Shown here one piece after another: positions 25,886 to 34,186 of a stretch of DNA of 64,000 nt; position 1 is the stretch's first letter, and every line of letters starts with the position of its first letter. The position numbers and the translations under genes are program-made. The DNA is taken from the NCBI RefSeq assembly GCF_009823805.1, contig NZ_WUEK01000004.1, forward strand, positions 1-64,000, read 5' to 3'. This stretch comes from Nocardioides flavescens (GTDB lineage: Bacteria > Actinomycetota > Actinomycetes > Propionibacteriales > Nocardioidaceae). Under the pieces are notes generated by a model, which saw nothing but the letters and a program-made list of their open reading frames with translations, did not search any database and had not been told where the DNA came from.

Positions 25886-26095
25886 AGCCACAGGCGTTCG
25901 AGCCGTCATCAGCGGCGAGCCCCGGGAAGAAAGCCTCGGCAAGTAGACCCCGGCGGGTAGGCCCGTCACAGCCGTGAACGAAGCGGTCCCGTTCCGGCGG
26001 GGCAAGCGAGGTGGTACCGCGGCAGCCCTGTCGTCCTCGTGCAGACGCACAGCACACGAGCGACACGAGAACGACGACAGCAGGAGCGAGCACCC
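25886..26095 (+). promoter_or_regulatory. T-box riboswitch (ileS leader, ultrashort stem I, translational)
   Basis: The T-box sequence GAGGTGGTACCGCGG at 26008-26022 contains the TGGT that pairs with the tRNA acceptor end. Upstream, GCCG (25902-25905) and CGGC (25913-25916) close a seven-base loop TCATCAG that displays the isoleucine codon ATC at 25908-25910: the specifier is in the terminal loop, as described for ultrashort-stem-I T-boxes of actinobacterial ileS. Downstream, a hairpin (26028-26041 with 26064-26080) ends next to the Shine-Dalgarno AGGAG at 26082-26086, and no T-run terminator is present. This points to control of translation by uncharged tRNA-Ile. Confidence 0.92.
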
Positions 26096-29000
26096 GTGAC
26101 GTACCCCAAGACCGGCGACGGTCCCGTCCCCTCCAACCCGCGCTTCCCCGACGTCGAGGAGCGGGTGCTGGCCTACTGGGCCGCCGACGGCACGTTCCAG
26201 GCGAGCATCGACGCGCGTGACGCGGGCGAGAACGGCGCCAACGAGTTCGTCTTCTACGACGGCCCGCCGTTCGCCAACGGCCTGCCGCACTACGGCCACC
26301 TGCTCACCGGCTACGTCAAGGACATCGTCCCGCGCTACCAGACCATGCGCGGGCGCAAGGTCGAGCGCCGCTTCGGCTGGGACACCCACGGCCTGCCCGC
26401 CGAGCTCGAGGCGATGCGCCTCAACGGCATCAAGACCACCGACGAGATCCTCGAGCTGGGCATCGAGAAGTTCAACGACGCCTGCCGCGCCTCGGTCATG
26501 AAGTACACCGGCGAGTGGCGCGACTACGTCACCCGCCAGGCGCGCTGGGTCGACTTCGACCACGACTACCGCACCATGAACGCCGACTACATGGAGTCGG
26601 TCATCTGGGCGTTCAAGCAGCTCTACGACAAGGGCTGGGTCTACGAGGGCTTCCGCGTGCTGCCCTACTGCTGGAACGACGAGACCCCGCTGTCCAACCA
26701 CGAGCTGCGGATGGACGACGACGTCTACCAGAACCGCCAGGACCCGGCGGTCACCGTCGGCCTGCGGCTGACCAGCGGCCCCGCCGAGGGCGCGCTCGCG
26801 CTGGTGTGGACGACGACGCCGTGGACCCTGCCCAGCAACCTCGCGATCATGGTCGGCTCCGACATCGACTACGTCGTCGTCGATGCGCCCGTCCCGGGAC
26901 GTGAGGAGACCGCGCGCTACGTCATCGCCGAGGCCCGGCTCTCGGCGTACGCCCGCGAGCTCGCGGCCGACGGTGAGCCGCAGGTCGTCGCCCGGTTCAA
27001 GGGCTCCGAGCTGGTCGACAGCACCTACGTGCCGCCGTTCTCCTACTACCTCGGCCGCGAGCGCGCCTTCCGCGTCGTGGCCGCCGACGAGGCCGTCACC
27101 ACCGACAGCGGTGTCGGGCTCGTCCACACCGCCGGCGCGTTCGGTGAGGTCGACAAGGAGGTGACCGACCGCGAGGGCATCGAGGCGGTCATGCCGGTCG
27201 GCAAGGACGGCCGGTTCACCGCGCCGGTCGAGGAGTACGCCGGGATGCTGGTCTTCGACGCCAACCCGCACGTCATCGACCACCTGCGCGCCGCCACCCG
27301 CGGCAAGGCCGGCGAGGCGGTCGGCTCGGTCACCCCGGGCACGGTGCTGCTGCGCCGCGAGACCTACGACCACAGTTACCCGCACTGCTGGCGCTGCCGC
27401 GAGCCCCTGATCTACAAAGGCGTCTCGTCGTGGTTCGTCGAGGTGACGGCGTTCAAGCAGCGGATGAGCGAGCTCAACCAGGAGATCACCTGGGTGCCCG
27501 AGCACATCCGCGACGGCCAGTTCGGCAAGTGGCTCGAGAACGCCCGCGACTGGTCGATCACCCGCAACCGGTTCTGGGGCTCCCCGGTGCCGGTGTGGCA
27601 GAGCGACGACCCGGCGTACCCCCGCACCGACGTCTACGGCTCCTTCGAGGAGATGGAGCGCGACTTCGGCGACCTGCCGCGCGACCGTGACGGCCACCCC
27701 GACCTGCACCGGCCGTTCGTCGACGAGCTGACCCGGCCCAACCCCGACGACCCCACCGGGAAGTCGACGATGCGCCGCGTCGCGGACGTGCTCGACGTGT
27801 GGTTCGACTCCGGGTCGATGTCGTTCGCCCAGAACCACGTGCCGTTCGACAACGCGGAGTGGTTCCAGCACCACTTCCCGGCCGACTTCATCGTCGAGTA
27901 CATCGGCCAGACCCGCGGCTGGTTCTACACCCTGCACATCCTGGCGACGGCGATCTTCGACCGGCCGGCGTTCGAGGCGTGCATCAGCCACGGCATCGTG
28001 CTCGGCTCCGACGGCAACAAGATGAGCAAGTCGCTGCGCAACTACCCCGACGTGAGCGAGGTCTTCGACCGCGACGGGGCCGACGCGATGCGCTGGTTCC
28101 TCATGGCCAGCCCGATCCTGCGCGGCGGCAACCTCGTCGTCACCGAGCAGGGCATCCGCGACGCCGTGCGCGTGGTGATGATCCCGCTGTGGAACAGCTG
28201 GTACTTCTTCCAGCTCTACGCCAACGCCTCCGGCCACGACGCGCAGTGGCGCACCGACTCGACGCACGTGCTCGACCGCTACCTGCTCTCCAAGTGCCGG
28301 GAGTACGTCGAGCGGCTCACCGCCGAGCTCGACTCCTACGCCATCGCCGACGCGTGCGAGACGACGCGCGGCTTCCTCGACGTGCTCACGAACTGGTACA
28401 TCCGCCGCTCGCGCGACCGGTTCTGGGAGGGCGACGCCGACGCGTTCGACACCCTCTACACCGTGCTCGAGGTGGTGTGCCGGGTCAACGCGCCGCTGCT
28501 GCCGCTGACCACCGAGGAGGTCTGGCGCGGGCTCACCGGCGGGCGCTCGGTGCACCTCGCCGACTGGCCGCTGCCCGACGACCTCGCCTCCGACGAGGCC
28601 GCGCTGGTCGGCATGGACGCCGCCCGCGAGGTCTGCTCCGTCGTCTCGGCGCTGCGCAAGGCCCGCTCGCTGCGCAACCGGCTGCCGCTCGCCACCCTCA
28701 CCGTGGTCGTCGACGACCCGAGCGTCTTCGGCGTCTCCGACGACACGATCCGCGACGAGGTCAACGTCAAGCAGGTGCGCTACCTCTCCGCGGAGGACCC
28801 CGAGGCGGCGGCGTACGGCGTCTCGCAGAAGCTCACCGTCAACGCCCGCGCCGCCGGTCCACGGCTCGGCAAGGACGTGCAGCAGGCGATCAAGGGCTCC
28901 AAGTCCGGCGACTGGTCCGTCTCGGAGTCCGGCGAGGTCGTCTCGGGCGGTCTGGCCCTGGTCGAGGGGGAGTACACCCTCGAGACCGTCGCCGGCTCCG

Positions 29001-29305
29001 CCGACGAGTCCAGCGCGGTCGGCGTGCTGCCCTCGGGCGGCTTCGTCGTGCTCGACACCGAGGTCACGCCCGAGCTCGCCGAGGAGGGGTTGGCCCGCGA
29101 CATCGTGCGCGCGGTGCAGCAGGCCCGTCGCGACGCCGGCCTCGACGTCTCCGACCGGATCGCGCTCACCGTCGCCGGCTCCGCCGAGGTGCAGGCCGCC
29201 GCCCGCGCCCACGAGGAGATGGTCGCTCGCGAGACCCTCGCGACGTCGTACGACGTGGTGGCGGGCGCCGACGGCGAGCCGCAGGTGAGCGTGGCCAAGG
29301 CCTGA
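26096..29305 (+). CDS. ileS: Isoleucyl-tRNA synthetase, long type
   Basis: A 1069-residue class I synthetase that charges tRNA-Ile. The HIGH-type signature is PHYGH (residues 64-68), the KMSKS motif is at 642-646, and between them lie the editing CP1 domain and the [11 protein letters not shown] segment. The length and the C-terminal region ([10 protein letters not shown]) resemble the eukaryote-like IleS2 type found in actinobacteria, many of which are less sensitive to mupirocin. The GTG start at 26096 is set by AGGAG nine bases upstream and by the T-box that ends there. Confidence 0.96.
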   Translation: MTYPKTGDGPVPSNPRFPDVEERVLAYWAADGTFQASIDARDAGENGANEFVFYDGPPFANGLPHYGHLLTGYVKDIVPRYQTMRGRKVERRFGWDTHGLPAELEAMRLNGIKTTDEILELGIEKFNDACRASVMKYTGEWRDYVTRQARWVDFDHDYRTMNADYMESVIWAFKQLYDKGWVYEGFRVLPYCWNDETPLSNHELRMDDDVYQNRQDPAVTVGLRLTSGPAEGALALVWTTTPWTLPSNLAIMVGSDIDYVVVDAPVPGREETARYVIAEARLSAYARELAADGEPQVVARFKGSELVDSTYVPPFSYYLGRERAFRVVAADEAVTTDSGVGLVHTAGAFGEVDKEVTDREGIEAVMPVGKDGRFTAPVEEYAGMLVFDANPHVIDHLRAATRGKAGEAVGSVTPGTVLLRRETYDHSYPHCWRCREPLIYKGVSSWFVEVTAFKQRMSELNQEITWVPEHIRDGQFGKWLENARDWSITRNRFWGSPVPVWQSDDPAYPRTDVYGSFEEMERDFGDLPRDRDGHPDLHRPFVDELTRPNPDDPTGKSTMRRVADVLDVWFDSGSMSFAQNHVPFDNAEWFQHHFPADFIVEYIGQTRGWFYTLHILATAIFDRPAFEACISHGIVLGSDGNKMSKSLRNYPDVSEVFDRDGADAMRWFLMASPILRGGNLVVTEQGIRDAVRVVMIPLWNSWYFFQLYANASGHDAQWRTDSTHVLDRYLLSKCREYVERLTAELDSYAIADACETTRGFLDVLTNWYIRRSRDRFWEGDADAFDTLYTVLEVVCRVNAPLLPLTTEEVWRGLTGGRSVHLADWPLPDDLASDEAALVGMDAAREVCSVVSALRKARSLRNRLPLATLTVVVDDPSVFGVSDDTIRDEVNVKQVRYLSAEDPEAAAYGVSQKLTVNARAAGPRLGKDVQQAIKGSKSGDWSVSESGEVVSGGLALVEGEYTLETVAGSADESSAVGVLPSGGFVVLDTEVTPELAEEGLARDIVRAVQQARRDAGLDVSDRIALTVAGSAEVQAAARAHEEMVARETLATSYDVVAGADGEPQVSVAKA

Positions 29306-29317
29306 CCTGCTCCACCA

Positions 29318-29411
29318 CCGCTGGTTGAGGAAGGCCGCTAGGCCTGTCTCGAAACCACTCGTCCGAGACGTGGTTTCGAGACGGTTGCTGCGCAACCTCC
29401 TCAACCAGCGG
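29318..29411. repeat. Family A cruciform element, inside-out copy
   Basis: Here the order of arms is reversed: CCGCTGGTTGAGG (29318-29330) and CCTCAACCAGCGG (29399-29411) are outermost, while GTCTCGAAACCAC and GTGGTTTCGAGAC lie inside around an 11-base centre. It starts 12 bases after the ileS stop. The shoulders GGCCGCTAGGCC and GGTTGCTGCGCAACC form small hairpins. Confidence 0.9.
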
Positions 29412-29461
29412 TCGACTGCGCGAGATGTGAGACCCTGGACCCACGGACCGCATAGCGGCCG

Positions 29462-29511
29462 CCGGACGAGGGAGCCGTACCCGGACAGCGACAAGACGGC
29501 CTCGCAGGAGG
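29462..29511 (+). promoter_or_regulatory. Guanidine-III riboswitch
   Basis: The stretch begins CCGGACGAGG, continues GCCGTACCCGG and ACAAGACGGC, and matches the compact pseudoknot consensus of the guanidine-III (ykkC-III) aptamer known from Thermobifida fusca and other actinobacteria. The 3' strand runs directly into the Shine-Dalgarno AGGAGG (29506-29511), so ligand binding should change ribosome access. The gene six bases further on is a guanidinium exporter, which agrees with the assignment. Confidence 0.93.
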
Positions 29512-29516
29512 TCGTC

Positions 29517-29831
29517 ATGGCATGGGTCGTGCTGGTCGTGTCGGGAGTGCTCGAGGCCGTCTGGGCCGTGGCGCTCGGCCGCTCGGAGGGGTTCTCGCGG
29601 CTGGTGCCGTCACTGGTGTTCGCGGGCGGGCTCGCGCTGAGCATGGCGGGGCTGGCCTACGCGATGCGGACCCTGCCCGTCGGCACGTCGTACGCCGTGT
29701 GGGTGGGCATCGGGGCTGCGCTCACCGTCGCCCACGGGATGGCCACGGGCGAGGAGGCGGTCAGCCTGGTGAAGGTGCTGCTCATCCTCGGGCTGATCGG
29801 GTGCGTCGTCGGGCTCAAGCTCGCGCACTGA
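29517..29831 (+). CDS. gdx: Guanidinium exporter Gdx (SMR family)
   Basis: A 104-residue, four-helix small multidrug resistance protein of the Gdx/SugE type, which exchanges guanidinium for protons as an antiparallel dimer. The functional residues known for E. coli Gdx are at the same positions: Glu13, Trp16, Ser42, Tyr59 and Trp62, together with the GFSRLVPS segment. The guanidine-III riboswitch immediately upstream supports guanidinium as substrate rather than quaternary ammonium drugs. ATG follows AGGAGG at six bases. Confidence 0.95.
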   Translation: MAWVVLVVSGVLEAVWAVALGRSEGFSRLVPSLVFAGGLALSMAGLAYAMRTLPVGTSYAVWVGIGAALTVAHGMATGEEAVSLVKVLLILGLIGCVVGLKLAH

Positions 29832-29839
29832 GGCCGCGA

Positions 29840-29922
29840 GTGATTTCGAGACGGCCGTAGCCGGCCTCCTCAACCACCGGCACCGGTGGTCGAGGAAGGA
29901 CGAAGTCCTGTCTCGAGACCAC
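29840..29922. repeat. Family A cruciform element, short copy
   Basis: Outer arms GTGATTTCGAGAC (29840-29852) and GTCTCGAGACCAC (29910-29922) have one or two mismatches; the inner arms are CCTCAACCACCGG and CCGGTGGTCGAGG. The shoulders GGCCGTAGCCGGCC and AGGACGAAGTCCT are identical to those of the copy at 17291. It starts 8 bases after the gdx stop codon. Confidence 0.9.
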
Positions 29923-29949
29923 TCTCGCCGGACTGGTTGACTGGAGCCC

Positions 29950-31023
29950 GTGCCCGAGAACGCCGCTCCGCTCGACCTGACCGCCACCGCCACGGACCTG
30001 ACCGTCCAGCTCGTCGACATCGAGTCGGTGAGCCGTGGGGAGCAGGCCATCGCCGACGCGGTGCAGTCGGCGCTCGAGCCGCTGGCGCACCTGACGGTCA
30101 GCCGGCACGGCAACACCGTCGTGGCGCGCACCGACCTCGGTCGCGGCGAGCGGGTCGTGATCGCGGGTCACCTCGACACGGTGCCGCTCAACGACAACCT
30201 CCCGGCCCGCCGCGACGGCGACCTCATCCACGGGCTCGGGACGTGCGACATGAAGGGTGGCGACGCGGTCATCCTGCGCCTGGCCGCGACCGTGCCCGAG
30301 CCGGTGCGCGACGTGACCTACGTGCTCTACGAGGCCGAGGAGATCGACTCGGAGTTCAACGGCCTCAACCTGCTCAGCCAGAGCCACCCGGAGCTGCTCG
30401 CCGGCGACTTCGCGATCCTGATGGAGCCGTCCAACGCCGCCGTCGAGGCGGGCTGCCAGGGCACGCTGCGCGTCGACGTGCGCACGACGGGGGAGCGGTC
30501 GCACTCCGCGCGCAGCTGGCGCGGGGTCAACGCGATCCACGGCGCCGCCGAGGTGCTGGCGCGGCTCAACGCCTACGAGGCACGGCGGCCGGTGATCGAC
30601 GGGCTGGAGTACCACGAGGGCCTCAACGCGGTGTTCATCCGCGGCGGCGTCGCCGGCAACGTCATCCCCGACGAGTGCGTCGTCGAGGTCAACTTCCGCT
30701 TCGCGCCCGACCGCAGCGAGGACGAGGCGGCGGCGTACGTGCGGGAGTTCTTCGACGGCTTCGACGTCCGGGTCACCGACAGCGCGCCCGGGGCCCTGCC
30801 GGGCCTCGACCGGCCCGCGGCCAAGGCGTTCGTCGAGGCGGTCGGCGGCGAGGTGGCGCCGAAGTTCGGCTGGACCGACGTCGCCCGGTTCACCGCCCTC
30901 GGCATCCCGGCGGTCAACTACGGCCCCGGTGACCCGATGCTCGCGCACAAGCAGGAGGAGTTCGTGCCCGTCGAGCACATCGAGCGCTGCGAGCGGCAGC
31001 TGCGGACCTGGCTCACGTCCTAG
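29950..31023 (+). CDS. dapE: Succinyl-diaminopimelate desuccinylase DapE
   Basis: A 357-residue M20 family di-zinc hydrolase that releases succinate to give L,L-diaminopimelate, the step after DapC. Metal and catalytic residues are visible: His74 and Asp76 in AGHLDTVP, bridging Asp100 in GTCDMKGGDA, Glu130/Glu131 in YEAEEID, and the C-terminal metal His in DPMLAHKQEE. An N-terminal lobe and dimerisation lid (RSWRGVNAIHGAAEVL) are both present. GTG start. It completes the dapC-dapD-dapE group in this window. Confidence 0.93.
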   Translation: MPENAAPLDLTATATDLTVQLVDIESVSRGEQAIADAVQSALEPLAHLTVSRHGNTVVARTDLGRGERVVIAGHLDTVPLNDNLPARRDGDLIHGLGTCDMKGGDAVILRLAATVPEPVRDVTYVLYEAEEIDSEFNGLNLLSQSHPELLAGDFAILMEPSNAAVEAGCQGTLRVDVRTTGERSHSARSWRGVNAIHGAAEVLARLNAYEARRPVIDGLEYHEGLNAVFIRGGVAGNVIPDECVVEVNFRFAPDRSEDEAAAYVREFFDGFDVRVTDSAPGALPGLDRPAAKAFVEAVGGEVAPKFGWTDVARFTALGIPAVNYGPGDPMLAHKQEEFVPVEHIERCERQLRTWLTS

Positions 31024-31045
31024 GTGTACGGGGCTCGGGCGCGGC

Positions 31046-31528
31046 TCAGTCGTAGATGACGTCGCGGCCCTCGGCCCGCAGCCGCACCAGCCCGTCGAGC
31101 ATCGTCTGCACGGCCTCGGGCGGGTGCTGCTCCCAGTCGTCGAGCTCGCTGACCACCCGCAGCGGCTCGCGGGTGCGGTAGGACCGCGTCGGGTTGCCCG
31201 GGAACCGCTTGTCGGTGACGTTGGGGTCGTCCTCGAACGGGCCCGCCGGTTCCACGACGTAGATGTGACCCGGCCCCGGCACGCCGCTCAGCGCGCACGC
31301 GAGCTGGGCGCCCCAGGCGGCCGTCGGCACCAGCGTCGTGAAGTAGACGTGGTGCAGCACCCGACCGGCCTGGAAGTGCGTGGCGTGGCCGGTGACCAGC
31401 TCGTCGCCGACCGCGAGCTCCGCGCGTGTCCCGTGCAGGAACGGTCCCCGCACGTGGTCGCAGCGCTCGTAGGAGACCGGGTAGGGGTCCTGCTCCTCGG
31501 GCGTGGCGACGTTCACCTCTGAGCTCAC
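31046..31528 (-). CDS. arr: Rifampin ADP-ribosyltransferase Arr
   Basis: A 160-residue protein (GTG at 31528; a further in-frame GTG lies upstream at 31546 and another 12 bases downstream). FLHGTRAELAVGDEL, HHVYFTTL, AAWGAQLA and the block DPNVTDKRFPGNPTRSYRT are diagnostic for Arr, which uses NAD+ to ADP-ribosylate the C23 hydroxyl of rifamycins. It is likely to confer rifampicin tolerance. There is no transposon or integron around it, so it looks like a resident chromosomal copy. Divergent from the FKBP gene. Confidence 0.92.
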   Translation of the reverse strand: MSSEVNVATPEEQDPYPVSYERCDHVRGPFLHGTRAELAVGDELVTGHATHFQAGRVLHHVYFTTLVPTAAWGAQLACALSGVPGPGHIYVVEPAGPFEDDPNVTDKRFPGNPTRSYRTREPLRVVSELDDWEQHPPEAVQTMLDGLVRLRAEGRDVIYD

Positions 31529-31613
31529 CCCTGCATGGTGCCGCACAGGTCGCCCTCAGGGACGGCGGCTAGCGTGGCGGGGCCCGACGTCCTCCACCAG
31601 AGAGTCCCTCCCC

Positions 31614-32669
31614 GTGCGCGCAAGGTTCCGCCGTCCCGCCGCCGCTGCCATCGGCGCGGCGCTGCTCATCCCGTCCCTCGTCGCCTGCGGCGACAGCTCG
31701 GACGGTGACGAGACCTCGTCGCAGGCCTCCGAGTCGTCGTCGGCCTCGGAGTCCGCCTCGGAGTCCGCCTCGGAGTCCGCCTCCGCGTCCGCCTCCGGCG
31801 ACGCCGCCCCCGAGGGCGAGCTCGACGAGGTCAGCTTCTCCGGCGATGTCGGCGACAGCCTCGACGCCACCTGGAACGCCGAGGTGCCGACCCCCGACTC
31901 GACCACCGTCACGACCCTGGTCAAGGGCGACGGCGACGCGGTCGGCGAGGGCGACACCGTCAGCGTCTACCTCTGGCTCGGCAACGGCACCAAGAAGTCC
32001 GAGGCCTTCAGCGACTACACCAACGGCGCGCCCGAGTCGCTGCCCAACGACGGCTCGCTCGGCGACGTCTTCACTCAGCTCTTCCAGGGCCAGACCTACG
32101 GCTCGCGCGTCGTCGCCGTGACGACTCCGGCCGAGCTCTTCGGGCCCAACGCCGACAGCAACCAGCTCGGCGTCGACTCCACCGACAGCCTCGTCGTCGT
32201 CGCCGACATCGTGAGCAAGGTCGAGGAGGCCCCCACTCCGACCAGCGACACCGCCGAGGACGCCCCGGCCGACTCCCAGCCGAAGGTCGTCGAGACGGAC
32301 GGCAAGCCCACCGGTCTCGACTTCAGCGGCATCGACGAGCCCGCCCTCGACACCCCCGTCCAGCGGGTCGTCCTCAAGGAGGGCGACGGCGCTGCGGTGA
32401 AGGCCTCCGACACCGTGACCGTCAACTACCTCGGCGCGACGTACGACGCCGACCAGCCGTTCGACGAGAGCTACAGCGGCCAGCCGCTGACCTCCGCGCT
32501 CAGCGGTCTGATCCAGGGCTGGTCCATCGGCCTCGAGGGCGTCAAGGTCGGCAGCCGCGTGCTGCTCCAGATCCCGCCGGCCTACGGCTACGGCACCCAG
32601 GGCAGCGGCGACTCGATCCCGGGCAACTCCACGCTCTGGTTCGTCATCGACGTCGTCAGCGTGGGCTGA
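31614..32669 (+). CDS. FKBP-type peptidyl-prolyl isomerase lipoprotein, two domains
   Basis: A 351-residue lipoprotein with lipobox Cys near residue 23 (LVAC) and a simple Ser/Ala/Glu tether made of repeated SESA units. Residues about 80-200 form a degenerate FKBP-like domain; residues 240-350 are a canonical FKBP domain with VTVNYLGATYD, FDESYSGQPLT, LIQGWSIGLEGVKVGSR and IPPAYGYG. It should catalyse cis-trans isomerisation of proline in exported proteins. The GTG at 31614 is chosen because it starts the signal peptide. Confidence 0.87.
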   Translation: MRARFRRPAAAAIGAALLIPSLVACGDSSDGDETSSQASESSSASESASESASESASASASGDAAPEGELDEVSFSGDVGDSLDATWNAEVPTPDSTTVTTLVKGDGDAVGEGDTVSVYLWLGNGTKKSEAFSDYTNGAPESLPNDGSLGDVFTQLFQGQTYGSRVVAVTTPAELFGPNADSNQLGVDSTDSLVVVADIVSKVEEAPTPTSDTAEDAPADSQPKVVETDGKPTGLDFSGIDEPALDTPVQRVVLKEGDGAAVKASDTVTVNYLGATYDADQPFDESYSGQPLTSALSGLIQGWSIGLEGVKVGSRVLLQIPPAYGYGTQGSGDSIPGNSTLWFVIDVVSVG

Positions 32670-32705
32670 GGCCGTCCGGCCCCACCGGGCTGGCAGGCTA
32701 GGCGC

Positions 32706-33431
32706 GTGCGCAGCAAGTTCAAGGGACCGGTGATCCAGCGTCGCCACCAGGTCGACGGCTCCACCACCGACCAGCGGCTGCTCGACAGCCGCGGGCCGAC
32801 CGACTGGGTGCACACGGATCCTTGGCGCGTGCTGCGCATCCAGGCGGAGTTCGTCGAGGGGTTCGGCGCGCTGGCCGAGCTCGGACCCGCGATCGCGGTG
32901 TTCGGCTCGGCGCGCACGCCGGCCGACCACCCGACGTACGCCGTCGCCGAGCAGCTGGGCGCCAAGCTGGTCGCGGCCGGGTTCGCGGTCATCACCGGTG
33001 GTGGGCCCGGGGCGATGGAGGCGGCCAACAAGGGCGCGAGCGAGGCCGGCGGGATGAGCGTCGGGCTCGGCATCGAGCTGCCCTTCGAGTCCGGCCTCAA
33101 CGACTGGGCCGACATCGGCATCAACTTCCGCTACTTCTTCGCCCGCAAGACGATGTTCGTGAAGTACTCCCAGGGCTACGTCGTGATGCCCGGCGGCCTC
33201 GGCACGCTCGACGAGCTGTTCGAGGCGCTGACCCTGGTGCAGACGCAGAAGGTCACTCGGTTCCCGATCGCGCTGATCGGCGTCGACTACTGGTCGGGGC
33301 TGATCGGCTGGCTGCGCGACACGGCGCTCGCGGACGGCAAGATCTCGCAGGCCGACCTCGACATGATGGTCGTGACCGACGACGTCGACGAGGCGGTCGC
33401 GCTGATGACCGCCGCTCGGGACGACGCGTGA
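32706..33431 (+). CDS. LOG family nucleotide hydrolase (TIGR00730)
   Basis: A 241-residue Rossmann-fold protein with both family signatures, GGGPGAMEAANKG and PGGLGTLDELFE. LOG proteins cleave nucleoside 5'-monophosphates to base and ribose 5-phosphate; plant and mycobacterial members (Rv1205) activate cytokinins. The physiological substrate here is unknown. It overlaps the DivIVA-domain gene by one base (TGATG), suggesting cotranscription. Confidence 0.9.
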   Translation: MRSKFKGPVIQRRHQVDGSTTDQRLLDSRGPTDWVHTDPWRVLRIQAEFVEGFGALAELGPAIAVFGSARTPADHPTYAVAEQLGAKLVAAGFAVITGGGPGAMEAANKGASEAGGMSVGLGIELPFESGLNDWADIGINFRYFFARKTMFVKYSQGYVVMPGGLGTLDELFEALTLVQTQKVTRFPIALIGVDYWSGLIGWLRDTALADGKISQADLDMMVVTDDVDEAVALMTAARDDA

Positions 33432-33748
33432 TGACCTGGTTCTTCGCCGTGCTCGTCGTGCTCGTCATGGGCGGGGTCGCCGCGGTCGCCGCGGGACGCG
33501 GTGCGCCGATGAGCGAGGAGCACGACGACCGTCCCGACGCGCTCGTGCCCGCCGACGGTCCGCTGCGGGCCGCCGACCTGCGCCGGGTGCGGTTCCCGCT
33601 GGCGCTGCGCGGCTACCGCATGTCCGAGGTGGACGCACTGCTCGACCGGCTCGCGAGCCAGCTCGATGGTGCGACGTCGGCGCCGACGTCCGAGCCGGTG
33701 CCCGAGCCGTCGCCCGAGCCGTCACGTGGCGACGGCCACGTCGAGTAA
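33431..33748 (+). CDS. Small DivIVA-domain membrane protein
   Basis: A 105-residue protein with one N-terminal transmembrane helix (about residues 3-22) and a short DivIVA-type motif, RRVRFPLALRGYRMSEVDALLDRLA, at about 53-77, followed by a Pro/Glu/Ser tail. DivIVA/GpsB motifs of this kind bind membranes or partner proteins at division and growth sites. It has no long coiled coil, unlike Wag31. Its position after the LOG gene recalls Rv1205-Rv1209 of M. tuberculosis. Confidence 0.8.
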   Translation: MTWFFAVLVVLVMGGVAAVAAGRGAPMSEEHDDRPDALVPADGPLRAADLRRVRFPLALRGYRMSEVDALLDRLASQLDGATSAPTSEPVPEPSPEPSRGDGHVE

Positions 33749-33763
33749 GGCACACTGCGGCCC

Positions 33764-34186
33764 GTGTCAGAGCCCGTCGTCGTCTACGTCCTCACCGCGC
33801 TCGCGGCCGTGGTCGTGGTGCTGACGCGGCTGCGGCTGCGCGGCGGACAGGGCGCCGGACGCGTGTTCGTCGGCAAGCGGCTCCTCGACGTCCACACCGG
33901 AGCCGGGGTGCTCGCGCTGGTGGTGTGGGTGGTGTTCCTGGTCGCCCCCGACAAGAGCCTGCTCGGCGGTGCCGCGGCGGGGGTCGTCGGCCTGGCGCTG
34001 TGGCTGGTGGTCACCATCGCCGGTCTGCTCATGCTCGTGCGCTGGCTCCCGAGCCGCGGTCGCCACTCGACCGGCGGTGCAGGCGACCGCTGGTCCGAGG
34101 GTCCGGGGCTGTCGGTGCTCGCGCACGTCGGCATGCTCGCCGCCTTCGTCGTGTTCGTGGTGGCCTACGTGAGCGGTGGCATCTGA
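33764..34186 (+). CDS. Hypothetical four-helix membrane protein
   Basis: A 140-residue protein with four predicted membrane segments (about residues 6-22, 46-63, 69-90 and 118-136) and a hydrophilic loop between the third and fourth (SRGRHSTGGAGDRWSEG). I recognise no family. The GTG start lies 15 bases after the DivIVA-domain gene, and its stop touches the start of the M14 peptidase gene, so the four genes from 32706 may form one operon. Confidence 0.65.
   Translation: MSEPVVVYVLTALAAVVVVLTRLRLRGGQGAGRVFVGKRLLDVHTGAGVLALVVWVVFLVAPDKSLLGGAAAGVVGLALWLVVTIAGLLMLVRWLPSRGRHSTGGAGDRWSEGPGLSVLAHVGMLAAFVVFVVAYVSGGI

Noticed and set aside
25853..29644. A 1263-codon open frame on the minus strand opposite ileS
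   Set aside because: Antisense to ileS and the T-box. The product is compositionally biased and matches no family.
31528..31546. A longer Arr N-terminus
   Set aside because: The GTG at 31546 is in frame but adds six residues not expected in Arr. An ATG nearby is out of frame. The choice stays uncertain.
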